From Paenibacillus sp. BK033 (GTDB taxonomy: Bacteria; Bacillota; Bacilli; Paenibacillales; Paenibacillaceae): a stretch of DNA of 64,000 nt. The stretch spans positions 434,001 to 498,000 of the forward strand of contig NZ_SLVP01000005.1 in the NCBI RefSeq assembly GCF_004345425.1, in the 5' to 3' direction. The notes below the pieces were generated by a model, which saw only the letters and a program-made list of their open reading frames with translations, made no database searches and was not told where the DNA came from. Position numbers and translations under genes: made by a program. Position 1 is the stretch's first letter. Each line of letters begins with the position of its first letter. Shown one piece after another: positions 34,808 to 43,823 of this stretch.

Positions 34808-35983
34808 ATGGAATGGATGGAAAAGAAACTTCAATTATTGTCAGATGCATCATTGGAGCGTTCTATGCATAACAACGATATCAACCTTGAAACTCCCGGT
34901 TACACGGTGCGCGGCGACCGAGCATTGCTTAATCTTTCCTCTAATAATTATCTTGGGCTCGCAGACCATCCGGCGATTATCGAGGCCATGAGGGAAGCCC
35001 TTCTATTCGAAGGCGCCGGCTCAGGGGCTTCGCGTCTAGTTACCGGCAACCGGTCGCTCTACGGCCGGCTAGAGCAAAAGCTGGCGGAGTGGCAGAGCTG
35101 TGAGGCTGGGCTCGTTTTCGCGAACGGTTTTATGGCTAACACGGGAGTAATTGATTCGCTAGTTGGCCGCGGAGATGTCGTTTTTAGCGATCGTTTAAAC
35201 CATGCAAGCATCGTAGACGGAGTCATCCTTAGCCGTGCGGAGCATGTTCGGTACCGTCATAATGACATGGAACATCTGCGGTCATTATTAAGCAAATACC
35301 GCGATCGCCGGCGAAAGCTGATTGTAACGGATACGGTCTTTTCCATGGATGGCGATAAAGCTGACTTACGCGAACTCGTTGCTCTAAAACAACAGTTCGG
35401 CGCGATGCTCATGGTGGACGAAGCGCATAGCGGGGGGATTTACGGAAGACGAGGCGAGGGATTAAGCCATGATCTCGGACTGCAGGATCAAGTCGATATC
35501 CATATGGGGACGTTCAGCAAATCATTTGGCGTTTATGGCGCTTATGTATGCGGCAGTCGTACCTTGATTCGGTGGCTGGTTAATCATGCCAGGACGCTTA
35601 TCTATTCGACGGCTTTGCCGCCTTCTCTCGTGGCCGGAATTTCCAAGGCATTAGAATTGGTCATTTCGGAACAGTGGCGCCGGGAGAAATTGTTCGAAGC
35701 AACCCGATTATTTCGTTCTTCGCTTCGTCAATCCGGTTTCATAATCGGCGATGGCGACTCTCCAATCATACCGCTAATCGTGGGTAATAATGATGCTGTT
35801 TTGCGTTTCAGCCGTGAGCTTGAAGCGAAAGGGATCGCAGCGGTTGCCATTCGTCCACCGACCGTTCCTGACGGCACAGCCCGCCTTCGATTTTCGTTAT
35901 CAGCCGTACATTCGGAAAAAGAACTGATTAATGCCGTTAACTGCATTCGCGCCATCGGTCATCAAATGGGGGTGCTGCGATGA
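34808..35983 (+). CDS. bioF: 8-amino-7-oxononanoate synthase
   Basis: 391 residues. Alpha-oxoamine synthase fold: NNYLGLADHP near the N-terminus, VDEAHSGGIYG with the PLP Asp-His pair, and the PLP Lys in GTFSKSFGVYG (about 237). It condenses pimeloyl-ACP (or -CoA) with alanine. Start ATG 34808, 12 bases after bioB, after AAGGCGGTGA. The stop overlaps the next gene as ATGA. Confidence 0.95.
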   Translation: MEWMEKKLQLLSDASLERSMHNNDINLETPGYTVRGDRALLNLSSNNYLGLADHPAIIEAMREALLFEGAGSGASRLVTGNRSLYGRLEQKLAEWQSCEAGLVFANGFMANTGVIDSLVGRGDVVFSDRLNHASIVDGVILSRAEHVRYRHNDMEHLRSLLSKYRDRRRKLIVTDTVFSMDGDKADLRELVALKQQFGAMLMVDEAHSGGIYGRRGEGLSHDLGLQDQVDIHMGTFSKSFGVYGAYVCGSRTLIRWLVNHARTLIYSTALPPSLVAGISKALELVISEQWRREKLFEATRLFRSSLRQSGFIIGDGDSPIIPLIVGNNDAVLRFSRELEAKGIAAVAIRPPTVPDGTARLRFSLSAVHSEKELINAVNCIRAIGHQMGVLR

Positions 35984-36729
35984 CTGTATTTTATAACAAC
36001 TGTACTATCTTGTGGTTGACCGGATGGAGTATAGCGGATTCCGTATTCGACAGTTTGCGCGAGGCGTTACCGGAGTATCATCATATGACCGTTAATTATT
36101 GCGAAGCGGATACACAGGAGAAAATGATCTTTCTTACTGAGACAGCGGCAAAAAAAATAAAGCGTCCCTTGTTAATCGGAGGCTGGTCCCTTGGCGGTAT
36201 GTTGGCATTAAGACTTGCAGCCATGGGATTAACGGACGGCCTTTTGTTATTTGCGGCAACTGCTCAATTTACTCGTCCCAGGGGAGAATCCGACCGCGGA
36301 TGGGCGGATGCCTATGTAAGGCAGATGAGTGCAGGACTCGTGAAAGAACGGGAAGCGGTGGAAACAAGGTTTCGACGAATGCTGTTTACAGAAATGGAAC
36401 GAGAGACGAAGATGGATCAGCTTCTCCCTCCTCACGGTATATGGTCGGATCGGGCATTAATCGCCGGGTTGCAAGTTTTACGGGAAGAGGAAGTCCTGTC
36501 TCGATTGAACCTTATTCGTTGTCCGGTTTATTTGGTTCATGGCACGGAAGATGAAATATGCCCGTATGGAGCAGCATTGGAGCTTGCTTCATTACTGACT
36601 CAGGCTAGACTAGATTCGATTCCTTCTAGCGGTCATGTACCGTTTCTGGGGAGGGAAGAGGAAATTGCAAAACGATTCAGGAGTTGGTGGCATGAACAAT
36701 CGAACGACGGCAATTCAACGTCAATTTAA
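35980..36729 (+). CDS. bioH: Alpha/beta hydrolase, pimeloyl-ACP methyl ester esterase (BioH role)
   Basis: 249 residues. Alpha/beta-hydrolase core with nucleophile elbow GGWSLGG (Ser about 70), an Asp in HGTEDEICP and the catalytic His in SSGHVPFLG. Its place between bioF and bioC, coupled by ATGA overlap, indicates the BioH step: release of pimeloyl-ACP from its methyl ester. The protein is diverged from E. coli BioH, so the symbol rests mainly on context. Confidence 0.82.
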   Translation: MTVFYNNCTILWLTGWSIADSVFDSLREALPEYHHMTVNYCEADTQEKMIFLTETAAKKIKRPLLIGGWSLGGMLALRLAAMGLTDGLLLFAATAQFTRPRGESDRGWADAYVRQMSAGLVKEREAVETRFRRMLFTEMERETKMDQLLPPHGIWSDRALIAGLQVLREEEVLSRLNLIRCPVYLVHGTEDEICPYGAALELASLLTQARLDSIPSSGHVPFLGREEEIAKRFRSWWHEQSNDGNSTSI

Positions 36730-37522
36730 CCGAAGCGCAGAGGGTTCCTATGACTTTCATGCCGATGTACAGCGTATTATGGCAGATCAACTTGCAAAGT
36801 CGCTCATAGAGTGGAGTAGCATGGGACATGCAGCGGAACCAACAATACTGGAAGTCGGCAGCGGTACGGGCTATTTGACTGAACTTTTGCTGAACCGGTG
36901 GCCTCACGCCTCGATTACGGCGTTAGATCTATCACCCGCAATGATCAAAGCTGCGAAGCAGCGCTTGCATTCAAGACAATCGGCGGACATACGGTTTCTT
37001 CAAGCCGATGCGGAGACGTGGGCTGCCGAAGCTCCATCAGATTCCTTCGATCTCATTGTTTCCAATGCGTGCTTTCAATGGCTAGGTCATCCAAGGCCAA
37101 CGCTTATTCACCTGAATAGGATCCTTCGAAAGGGTGGGGCGCTGGTATTCACGACATTCGGGCAAGAAACGTTTCAAGAGCTTCATCAAGCATTTGCTGA
37201 AGTTTATCATGCAAATAGACTTGAGCCGCAGCGCCACGGATTATCCTTTCTATCACCAATACAATGGAACGAAGTTCTTAAAGTAGCCGGATTTTCTACT
37301 ATCTACTGCCAGCAGGAGACTCAGAAGGAAACGTATGCCTCGCCAAGAGATTTCCTTCAATCCATAAAAGCAATGGGTGCCAGTCATTCTAAAGCAGTCC
37401 AAACAGGCGGGCTAAGCACCCGGAAATTGTTCTCTGAAATGTATAACGTTTATGAGGAGAAGTTCAGCACGAAGGACGGTGTCGCTGCTACGTACGAATG
37501 GCTTTTGATAAAAGCAAAATGA
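36692..37522 (+). CDS. bioC: Malonyl-ACP O-methyltransferase
   Basis: 276 residues from ATG 36692 (CAGGAG upstream), beginning 38 bases inside the bioH reading frame. IQRQFNRSAEGSYDFHADVQ is the typical BioC N-terminus, ILEVGSGTGYLTELL is SAM motif I, and LIVSNACFQWL is motif III of BioC (N...WL). It starts pimelate synthesis by methylating malonyl-ACP. With BioH it completes the route, so no bioW or bioI is needed. Confidence 0.93.
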   Translation: MNNRTTAIQRQFNRSAEGSYDFHADVQRIMADQLAKSLIEWSSMGHAAEPTILEVGSGTGYLTELLLNRWPHASITALDLSPAMIKAAKQRLHSRQSADIRFLQADAETWAAEAPSDSFDLIVSNACFQWLGHPRPTLIHLNRILRKGGALVFTTFGQETFQELHQAFAEVYHANRLEPQRHGLSFLSPIQWNEVLKVAGFSTIYCQQETQKETYASPRDFLQSIKAMGASHSKAVQTGGLSTRKLFSEMYNVYEEKFSTKDGVAATYEWLLIKAK

Positions 37523-37585
37523 ACCATTCTTACCCACTGCAGCCGGTTTAGAAAGGAAGCGACAAACGCAGCCTCCGCCTTGACA

Positions 37586-37614
37586 TTGACAATGGAACGG
37601 GCACTTCGTATGAT
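37586..37614 (+). promoter_or_regulatory. Sigma-A promoter of the VOC gene
   Basis: TTGACA, 17 bases, TATGAT, about 43 bases before the start codon. Confidence 0.8.
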
Positions 37615-37657
37615 CAGACTAGAATTGTAAAAATTTGAAAATCGGGGTGCGGATGAA

Positions 37658-38053
37658 ATGGCGACAGTAGACTGGGCGAACAAAATTACCGAAATCACAT
37701 TGTTTGTGGAAGATTTGCAGCGGTCGAAGGCATTCTACCAAGAGACGTTCAAACTTGACATTATTTATGAAGATGAAAACTGCGCGGTGTTTGATTACGG
37801 TAATACAAGTATCAATCTGTTAGATCAATCGAATGCCCGCGAGTTGATTGAGCCCGCGCAGGTGGGCAGCCGCGGGGATGGCGCGCGCTTTCAATTCACG
37901 ATTCAAGTGCCAGACGTCGACCGGGTATGCGATGAACTGGAAGCGCAAGGCGTTAAGTTAATGAATGGACCGATAACGCGTCCATGGGGACGGCGGACGG
38001 CTTGTTTTGCCGATCCGGACGGGCATGTGTGGGAGATCGCTCAGGTGCTGTAA
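37658..38053 (+). CDS. VOC-fold (glyoxalase/bleomycin resistance-like) protein
   Basis: 131 residues. Two paired beta-alpha-beta-beta-beta modules: ITEITLFVEDLQRSKAFYQE at the N-terminus and FADPDGHVWEIAQ at the C-terminus, the latter with the Glu metal ligand. Acts as a small metal-dependent lyase, dioxygenase or drug-binding protein; the substrate is not predictable. Monocistronic between its own promoter and terminator. Confidence 0.88.
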   Translation: MATVDWANKITEITLFVEDLQRSKAFYQETFKLDIIYEDENCAVFDYGNTSINLLDQSNARELIEPAQVGSRGDGARFQFTIQVPDVDRVCDELEAQGVKLMNGPITRPWGRRTACFADPDGHVWEIAQVL

Positions 38054-38073
38054 TGAATAAATAGATGACTAAG

Positions 38074-38105
38074 AAAGGGCAGCCTTAATTTGCTGCCCTT
38101 TTTTT
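38074..38105 (+). terminator. Intrinsic terminator
   Basis: GGGCAGC pairs with GCTGCCC around an 8-base loop, then eight T. Confidence 0.93.
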
Positions 38106-38295
38106 GCTTTGCAAAAGCCATTGGCCCACGGAACAGTAGAGTGGAATCCAATCATATTGTGCCGTTCGAGGCCTATTTACTATTAGAGCCAACGAAAACT
38201 GGCAGTATTACATCTATTTGCAAATAAATCGCAACAAATGAAATGTTATTACGTCTTATTTTCAGAAGCAATTGGAATAAACTAGGGGGAGTTCC

Positions 38296-38419
38296 ATGAA
38301 TAAAGATCGATTTCGCTACAGTTGTTTTCACTGATAACAAGGTAGAAGAAGTCGCAGCCCAATTAAAGCCTGGGTACACCAGTATAGTAACCGGCGAAGC
38401 ACATACATATACTTACTGA
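38296..38419 (+). pseudogene. Frameshifted small gene
   Basis: A GGGGGAG site and ATG (38296) open a frame that stops at once, while the +1 frame from 38300 reads IKIDFATVVFTDNKVEEVAA and on to HTYTY and a stop. The start signals and this coding-like body are one base out of register, so the gene looks broken (or a sequencing error is present). Family not recognised. The rest of the 38106-38449 spacer holds nothing else that I can support. Confidence 0.45.
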
Positions 38420-38449
38420 ACTTTTTTAACGAGAAATTGAGGTGATGAC

Positions 38450-39172
38450 ATGCAATTAAACTGGCTTTATTCGTGGAATGTGGTGGATGTAGCTTCAGGA
38501 TTGCTTGGTTGGCTGGCAGTGATTGGTCTGCTAATTCGTCAAAGCAGAAAGCAAGAGAGGAAGCTCCCGATCTGGAAGGTGCTGCTCGCTGCACTCGCCG
38601 GCTTATTTTCGTTTTCATTCAAAATCCCTTTGCTCGGACAGAACGTGAATATCGCACTGTTGCCACTTGGCCTCTGGGTCCTGTATCTCTTTTTACGAAA
38701 TCGTTCTTGGCCGGACTATCGTAAATTTGCTTGGATTGGCTTCGCGGCAAACTACTTATTTCTGGCGATGGCACTGCTTGCCGGATTCATACAAGGTTCT
38801 TTATACGACAGAAATGATCCATCTACTTACTTGGCCCATCTGGAGAAAGCGAAGCTCGTTGCCATACATCCGTCAGCAAGGGAGGCAACCTTCGAAGAAA
38901 AGCTATTCGCGAATACGCTGGGTGAAGTAACGGCTGCCGATATGTCGGATACGCTGGAATGGCATTATGAATCGGTACGCGAGGACGGTGCTTATTACCG
39001 CCAAGAACGGTTTCCTTACGCGCTGCTCGGAGCAGAAGCTCGCTGGGGGAGCGGTCTGCATGCGGTCGTTTACTTGGAAGCCGACGGAATGGGATTGTTG
39101 CTCGCTACACAGGATCGTTATTACTACTACCGATCTGAGAAGCCAATGTTAAAGTGGGGTGGAGGACAATGA
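38450..39172 (+). CDS. Hypothetical membrane protein
   Basis: 240 residues, ribosome site TTGAGGTGA. Four hydrophobic helices in the first about 125 residues (12-28, 45-62, 68-84, 96-118), then a soluble C-terminal domain of about 115 residues containing several aromatic residues (QDRYYYYRSEKP). No family recognised. The stop overlaps the next start (ATGA), so it is coupled with a second membrane-linked protein. Confidence 0.75.
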   Translation: MQLNWLYSWNVVDVASGLLGWLAVIGLLIRQSRKQERKLPIWKVLLAALAGLFSFSFKIPLLGQNVNIALLPLGLWVLYLFLRNRSWPDYRKFAWIGFAANYLFLAMALLAGFIQGSLYDRNDPSTYLAHLEKAKLVAIHPSAREATFEEKLFANTLGEVTAADMSDTLEWHYESVREDGAYYRQERFPYALLGAEARWGSGLHAVVYLEADGMGLLLATQDRYYYYRSEKPMLKWGGGQ

Positions 39173-39933
39173 GAGGAAGAAGACTTCTGATACTTCTAGT
39201 CCTTATAATCGTGGCTGCGGTGATCATTTTCTTCCGTACCTATAACGGTAAGCCAAAGCCGTTTCCGAATGCGGATGAAATTACAGCGGCGTTAAACGAA
39301 TACGATTCGGAAGCCGGCGCAGAAGTTGTACTCGACAGACTTAAACTGGGCGAGAGGCTTATTTTTGTTCCTTTTGTTTCCAGCGAAGGTGATTACGGGA
39401 TGGGGTTTCTGAAGTGGGAGAAACGGAAGTGGAGGGTGTCCAGAGTGGACATGAGCGGAAGACCGGAAGTAAGAGTCACCGATCACTCTGATCCATCAAG
39501 CCGTTATGTCGTTTGGAATATCAATCCAATCGAGAAAGTGGAGGAATTCCGCTTCTACCTCATTCGTGATCGAAATGCCGGTGTGTCGGACCGAGCGAAT
39601 TATTATATTCCGCGTGTGCAAATGGAAGAGCCCGTTAACGTAACGGAACATCCGTACGGAGCGATGGCATTTCCTGAGGATTGGGCAGGCATCATGCGAG
39701 AGGATGACAAGCTCAATAAGGAGACTGAGAATCATGTCATGGACAACATATTCTCGCATAGCTATTCCCGCCCATCCAGGCTGTATGTCGGGTATGTTCC
39801 CGTCTACGCCAAAGATGCGCCACCGCTTAGAAGCTCTTCCAAGAGCGGCGATGAGGATACGGAGTTTATGAACATTATGAATGAGACGGATTTGGATTTC
39901 GTGCAGTCACAGGGAAGCACAGAGGCTGATTAA
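39169..39933 (+). CDS. Hypothetical membrane-anchored protein
   Basis: 254 residues from ATG 39169 (GTGGAGGA upstream). A single N-terminal helix (about 4-22) anchors an extracytoplasmic domain rich in charged and aromatic residues, with no cysteine pairs and no catalytic motif seen. Translationally coupled to the preceding membrane protein; the two may form a small envelope complex (inference from overlap only). Confidence 0.75.
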   Translation: MRGRRLLILLVLIIVAAVIIFFRTYNGKPKPFPNADEITAALNEYDSEAGAEVVLDRLKLGERLIFVPFVSSEGDYGMGFLKWEKRKWRVSRVDMSGRPEVRVTDHSDPSSRYVVWNINPIEKVEEFRFYLIRDRNAGVSDRANYYIPRVQMEEPVNVTEHPYGAMAFPEDWAGIMREDDKLNKETENHVMDNIFSHSYSRPSRLYVGYVPVYAKDAPPLRSSSKSGDEDTEFMNIMNETDLDFVQSQGSTEAD

Positions 39934-40169
39934 TGAAAGGCGGATAATATTTTCCTAATATCCTTTTTCAGTAATATTTTAATCATGAAGGCTAACAGGA
40001 ATATTAATTATTCATACAGGTAAATCTATCTTACAGCACAAATCGCTGATTCAACCTGTTGGGAGACTCGCCTCTAATATTATAAACTGTAATAAAATAC
40101 ATTTGTCTCTTCAAACCCGTAAGACGGATAATGAGCTCTAACAAAAGAAATCATAAAGGGTGTGTCGAG

Positions 40170-40745
40170 ATGTCGAAACTCCAAGACATTATTAATATAA
40201 GCAGAAGAATAATTTATTATAAAGGCTACCAAGCTACATCGATCAGCGATATTATGGAAGAGGCTCACATTGGAAAAGGCCAGTTTTATCACTACTTTTC
40301 GTCCAAACGCGAACTCGGCTTGGCTGTCGTCGATGATCTGGTCCAGGAATGGGACAGGGATGTGTTCGAGGGCATTTTCGAAACCAACCTTGAACCTATC
40401 ACGAAACTAAATAAAATGTTGGACAGGACATTAACCATCCATACGGACGAAGAGGGGAAATCGGGTTGTCCCGCCGGTAACCTTGCCATCGAGATGAGTG
40501 AACACGACGAGATGTTTCGTCTAAAAGTTCATTATATATTCGATCGGTGGATTTCGTCGATCGAAGGCGTACTTAACGAATTGAAAGCACGGGGGCATCT
40601 AACGTCGGATATGGATGCCAAAAAGCATGCACGAGCCATCGTATCAATGATCGAAGGCGCCATTTTATTAAAGAAAAGTCAAAATGAAGTCGACTTCCTC
40701 ACGAACGCCATCGCAATCATTCGCGCGCAATATCGGCTTTCTTGA
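40170..40745 (+). CDS. TetR-family regulator
   Basis: 191 residues from ATG 40170 (AAAGGG upstream). The helix-turn-helix is GYQATSISDIMEEAHIGKGQ followed by FYHYFSSKRELG. The ligand domain includes CPAGNLAIEMSEHDE, the YxaF/LmrA-like TetR_C pattern in which the Cys may sense electrophiles (inference). Two matching palindromes just downstream, before the quinone reductase gene, are its probable operators. Confidence 0.9.
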   Translation: MSKLQDIINISRRIIYYKGYQATSISDIMEEAHIGKGQFYHYFSSKRELGLAVVDDLVQEWDRDVFEGIFETNLEPITKLNKMLDRTLTIHTDEEGKSGCPAGNLAIEMSEHDEMFRLKVHYIFDRWISSIEGVLNELKARGHLTSDMDAKKHARAIVSMIEGAILLKKSQNEVDFLTNAIAIIRAQYRLS

Positions 40746-40770
40746 GCCTAATTGCTTCCGTTTTTTTCCA

Positions 40771-40799
40771 TTGCACATGCTATGCGATTTTGTTATGAT
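40771..40799 (+). promoter_or_regulatory. Sigma-A promoter of the quinone reductase/MFS unit
   Basis: TTGCAC, 17 bases, TATGAT; predicted start falls inside operator 1. Confidence 0.7.
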
Positions 40800-40804
40800 C
40801 TGTC

Positions 40805-40824
40805 TGTACCGAATGGTAGGTACA
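40805..40824. promoter_or_regulatory. TetR operator 1
   Basis: TGTACC-GAATGGTA-GGTACA, inverted repeat directly after the -10 box. Confidence 0.75.
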
Positions 40825-40864
40825 ATATAAAACGAAACTACGCTAATGAAAGAAGGGTATTCAG

Positions 40865-40909
40865 ATGTTTGGCGAACATTTTTTTTGCCGATTCTGTACC
40901 GACAAGTAG
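40865..40909 (+). CDS. 14-residue leader ORF overlapping operator 2
   Basis: ATG preceded by AGAAGGG codes MFGEHFFCRFCTDK; its last codons and stop lie in operator 2. It may be a leader peptide or the stump of a replaced gene. Confidence 0.3.
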   Translation: MFGEHFFCRFCTDK

Positions 40910-40919
40910 GTACAGAATC
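40890..40919. promoter_or_regulatory. TetR operator 2
   Basis: GATTCTGTACC-GACAAGTA-GGTACAGAATC: 11-base perfect arms, same core as operator 1, centred 90 bases from it. Confidence 0.78.
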
Positions 40920-40990
40920 GCTTTAAGGAAACAAATGCATGCGGCTTTTTTTAAAACAAATAAAATTACTAGATGAATGGAGCGAATCAG

Positions 40991-41551
40991 ATGAAAATAC
41001 TAGTCATTGTTACCCACCCGGATATCGAATCATCCGTTTGGAATAAAGCATGGGTGAACGAATTGAAAAAGCATAATGAGATCACGATTCATGAATTGTA
41101 CAAAGAATATCCGGATGAGAACATTGATGTCCATCGAGAGCAGCAATTAGTCTTAGCCCATGATCGAATTATTTTTCAATACCCGCTTTATTGGTACAGC
41201 GCGCCGCCGCTGCTGAAAAAATGGTTCGAAGTTGTGTTACTGTACAACTGGGCATACGGTCCGGAGGGGACGAAGACAGCCGGCAAAGAAATCGGAGTGG
41301 CGTTCTCATATGGCGCGCCTAAGGATGCGTATCAGCCGACCGGTTCCAACCGTTTTACGCTGGAAGAAATTTTGGTTCCAGTTCAAGCGCTTGCCAACTA
41401 TATCAGCGCCTTGTACCTGCCTCACTTTGCTTATAACACGTTGGACTTAACGCGCTTGGCGCAAAGCAGCAAAGATTATGTACAGCATATTACGACGGTT
41501 AAGCCTTTGGTTGCATTAACGGAAGGCACGAATGCCAAGAAGGTCCATTGA
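40991..41551 (+). CDS. NAD(P)H dehydrogenase (quinone), flavodoxin-like fold
   Basis: 186 residues from ATG 40991; the longer in-frame opening (40973) adds only MNGANQ. ILVIVTHPDIESSVWNKAW is the FMN-phosphate loop; FQYPLYWYSAPPLLKKWFE and WAYG are the KefF/YwrO/NQO1 signature. It carries out two-electron reduction of quinones, protecting against electrophiles. Two TetR operators lie upstream and an exporter gene follows with a 4-base overlap or a short gap. Confidence 0.92.
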   Translation: MKILVIVTHPDIESSVWNKAWVNELKKHNEITIHELYKEYPDENIDVHREQQLVLAHDRIIFQYPLYWYSAPPLLKKWFEVVLLYNWAYGPEGTKTAGKEIGVAFSYGAPKDAYQPTGSNRFTLEEILVPVQALANYISALYLPHFAYNTLDLTRLAQSSKDYVQHITTVKPLVALTEGTNAKKVH

Positions 41552-41592
41552 ACCGCTGCATTCGTCTATATGTAACAGGGAGATGCTTGACA

Positions 41593-42774
41593 TTGGGCAA
41601 TAAGAATAGGAATTCATGGCTTGCTATTATTGCAATTGCATTAGGGGCTTTCTCAATTTCTCTTGCTGAGTTTTTGCCAGTTGGTCTTCTTAATGAAATT
41701 AGCCGAAGGTTTGATGTATCGGAGGGTACTGCAGGAATTACCGTAACTTCCACTTCTATACTGGCGGCCATTGCGGGTCCGATTCTTACGTTAGCTATCG
41801 GACGCTTGGATCGACGGGTGGCGGTTCTCGGCCTGTCGCTGCTGCTAATTGTATCTAATGTACTTTCGATGATTACAACCCATTTCTTTGTGCTAGTCAT
41901 TGCAAGAACCATCCTTGGAATAAGTGTTGGAGGATTCTGGGCTGTGGCTATGACTGCACAAGCAAAACTAGTTCAGCATGAGAAGATAGCAAGAGCAACC
42001 TCGATTGTCCTCGGAGGATTTGGGATTGGCACGGTCATAAGTGTTCCATTAGCATCTTATATGGCCGCACATTTTGATCTGAGAATCGTTTTCGCGGTAG
42101 TATGCATACTTGCGATCGCTGTTTTCATCATCCAGATCATTCTGCTTCCGAGAATTCCGATGGAACAGGGGGTTCGTGGAAAAGATTTCTTAGGGCTGTT
42201 GAAAATAAAGAAAGTAATAACGGTCTTTGTGATTGCGATTCTCACGGTGAGTGGTCAGTTTGCAGCCTACACCTATATAACACCTTTTTTCCAAAAGGTT
42301 ACTGGAATCGATTCAAATCTGCTCAGTGCGATACTGTTATTCTACGGGATTGTTTCCTTCATAAGCAATTTTGCCGCTGGTTTCATAGCCGGACGCAGCC
42401 TCAAGGGATTGTTAGTGGGAACAGCAGTTATTTTCCTTATTTCATTACTGGGCATTTCACTGTTTGGAGATAACGTTGTAATTTCAATTATAGCTTTCAT
42501 TATTTGGGCTATCGCCTGGGGAATGGCTCCCTTAGGCCTGCAGCTATTGGTTTATTCAACTGCCGGGACTGCTATAGAAGCCATGAGTCCGGTCTATGTC
42601 GGTGTTTATCAATTGTCTGTCAGCCTGGGAGCTTTAATAGGCGGCTTGGTAGTCGATACGACCAATGTAACTGGCGCGATGTGGTTGGGAGCCTTATCTT
42701 TCGCTTTGGTACTCATCCTTCTTACGGTTACCTCGACAATCAATAACCGTTCAATAGTCAGTCAAACCGAATAA
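41593..42774 (+). CDS. MFS transporter, DHA1 drug exporter type
   Basis: 393 residues from TTG 41593 (AGGGAG 9 bases upstream), giving a normal MFS N-terminus; an alternative TTG at 41548 overlaps the quinone reductase stop. Twelve helices; first helix ALGAFSISLAEFLPVGLLNEI is the DHA1 TEF-like motif, and LDRRVAVLGLSL carries the motif A region. Relatives export drugs, sugars or arabinose-like compounds. Being downstream of the quinone reductase and the TetR boxes suggests detoxification of the same inducer. Confidence 0.9.
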   Translation: MGNKNRNSWLAIIAIALGAFSISLAEFLPVGLLNEISRRFDVSEGTAGITVTSTSILAAIAGPILTLAIGRLDRRVAVLGLSLLLIVSNVLSMITTHFFVLVIARTILGISVGGFWAVAMTAQAKLVQHEKIARATSIVLGGFGIGTVISVPLASYMAAHFDLRIVFAVVCILAIAVFIIQIILLPRIPMEQGVRGKDFLGLLKIKKVITVFVIAILTVSGQFAAYTYITPFFQKVTGIDSNLLSAILLFYGIVSFISNFAAGFIAGRSLKGLLVGTAVIFLISLLGISLFGDNVVISIIAFIIWAIAWGMAPLGLQLLVYSTAGTAIEAMSPVYVGVYQLSVSLGALIGGLVVDTTNVTGAMWLGALSFALVLILLTVTSTINNRSIVSQTE

Positions 42775-42908
42775 AGCAATAATTGTACCACGAAATAAAA
42801 ACGGTTCTCCCGCTGCCCAATGACTCTGTTTGAGCTGTTAGAAGCAGTGTCCTGTATCACAAGCGAAGCTTTCGGATTCTTGTTAAAATCGGATTAGTTA
42901 CAACGGCT

Positions 42909-42940
42909 AAGACCTCTGAGCTTACATTCAGAGGTCTTTC
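42909..42940 (+). terminator. Intrinsic terminator
   Basis: AAGACCTCTGA pairs with TCAGAGGTCTT, then TTCCGTT. The remaining 42775-43112 spacer shows nothing else I can support. Confidence 0.75.
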
Positions 42941-43112
42941 CGTTATTGATCCAATAACGTAATCCCATCGTACAGAGGCACTCTTTTTTGTTCAAACACC
43001 CTGCTGATGTTTCTCAACTAATGGGTAAGTCAGTTCCGTTGTGTGGTAATATGTGGGTAACGGTAAAAATCTTAAACAGCAATCAGCAGCCGAGAATGGA
43101 GTGGGTATCTAA

Positions 43113-43619
43113 ATGGTGAAGATTGAAACAGCAAGGCTTCGTATAAGGGAGTATACAATAGAGGATCTCCCGGAATTACAACAAATACTTGCCGATGACC
43201 TAACTATGAGCTTTTGGCCGAAGCCCTTTGATCATTCTCAAAGTGAAAATTGGATCCTAACAAGAGGAATTGAGAATTACCAAACCGGATATGGCAGATA
43301 TGCGGTTGAACTCAAGAAAACAAGTGAAATCATAGGGGATGCAGGGTTGTTAAAGCTTGAGATAGATGGACAACCCGAGAATGACTTAGGTTACATTGTT
43401 AAATCCGATTTCTGGGGCCAAGGCTTTGGATATGAGGCTGCAAATGCCTTAATGATGCATGGTTTCGAAGATTTAAATCTAAAGCGAATTTGCGCAAACA
43501 TGCCTGCAACCCACTATGCTTCGATTAAAGTAGCTGAAAAACTTGGGATGAAGCTTGAAAAAAGATTTATGAATAAAAGAAATCGCAACATACTTACTTG
43601 CTTATATGTAAAATCATAA
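43113..43619 (+). CDS. GNAT-family N-acetyltransferase (RimJ/RimL type)
   Basis: 168 residues. ETARLRIREYTIEDLPEL opens the Acetyltransf_3 fold; DLGYIVKSDFWGQGFGYEAAN is the acetyl-CoA motif A (Q-x-x-G-x-G/A as GQGFGYEA), and NxxSIKVAEKLGM-like THYASIKVAEKLGMKLE is motif B. Transfers acetyl from acetyl-CoA to an amine, possibly a ribosomal protein N-terminus or an aminoglycoside-like molecule. Ribosome site TGGAGTGG. Confidence 0.9.
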   Translation: MVKIETARLRIREYTIEDLPELQQILADDLTMSFWPKPFDHSQSENWILTRGIENYQTGYGRYAVELKKTSEIIGDAGLLKLEIDGQPENDLGYIVKSDFWGQGFGYEAANALMMHGFEDLNLKRICANMPATHYASIKVAEKLGMKLEKRFMNKRNRNILTCLYVKS

Positions 43620-43823
43620 ATATTTCATCCGGCCGGCTGGAACCATTTGATCTACGCCAAGTAAATGAAACAGGCGATGCGACAAACCATACAGCCTCGT
43701 TTCCTCAGTAAGAAATACATTTAAGCAACAAGGGATAATGTGGGAAGTTTAAGTTATACTAGCTGTTATTAATCGCATTAAAGGGAACTTCTATCACCAT
43801 TTTCTTTGAAGGAGGCATCTGTT

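Noticed and set aside
40752..40976. 74-codon frame between the TetR and quinone reductase genes
   Set aside because: It spans promoter and both operators and has no ribosome site.
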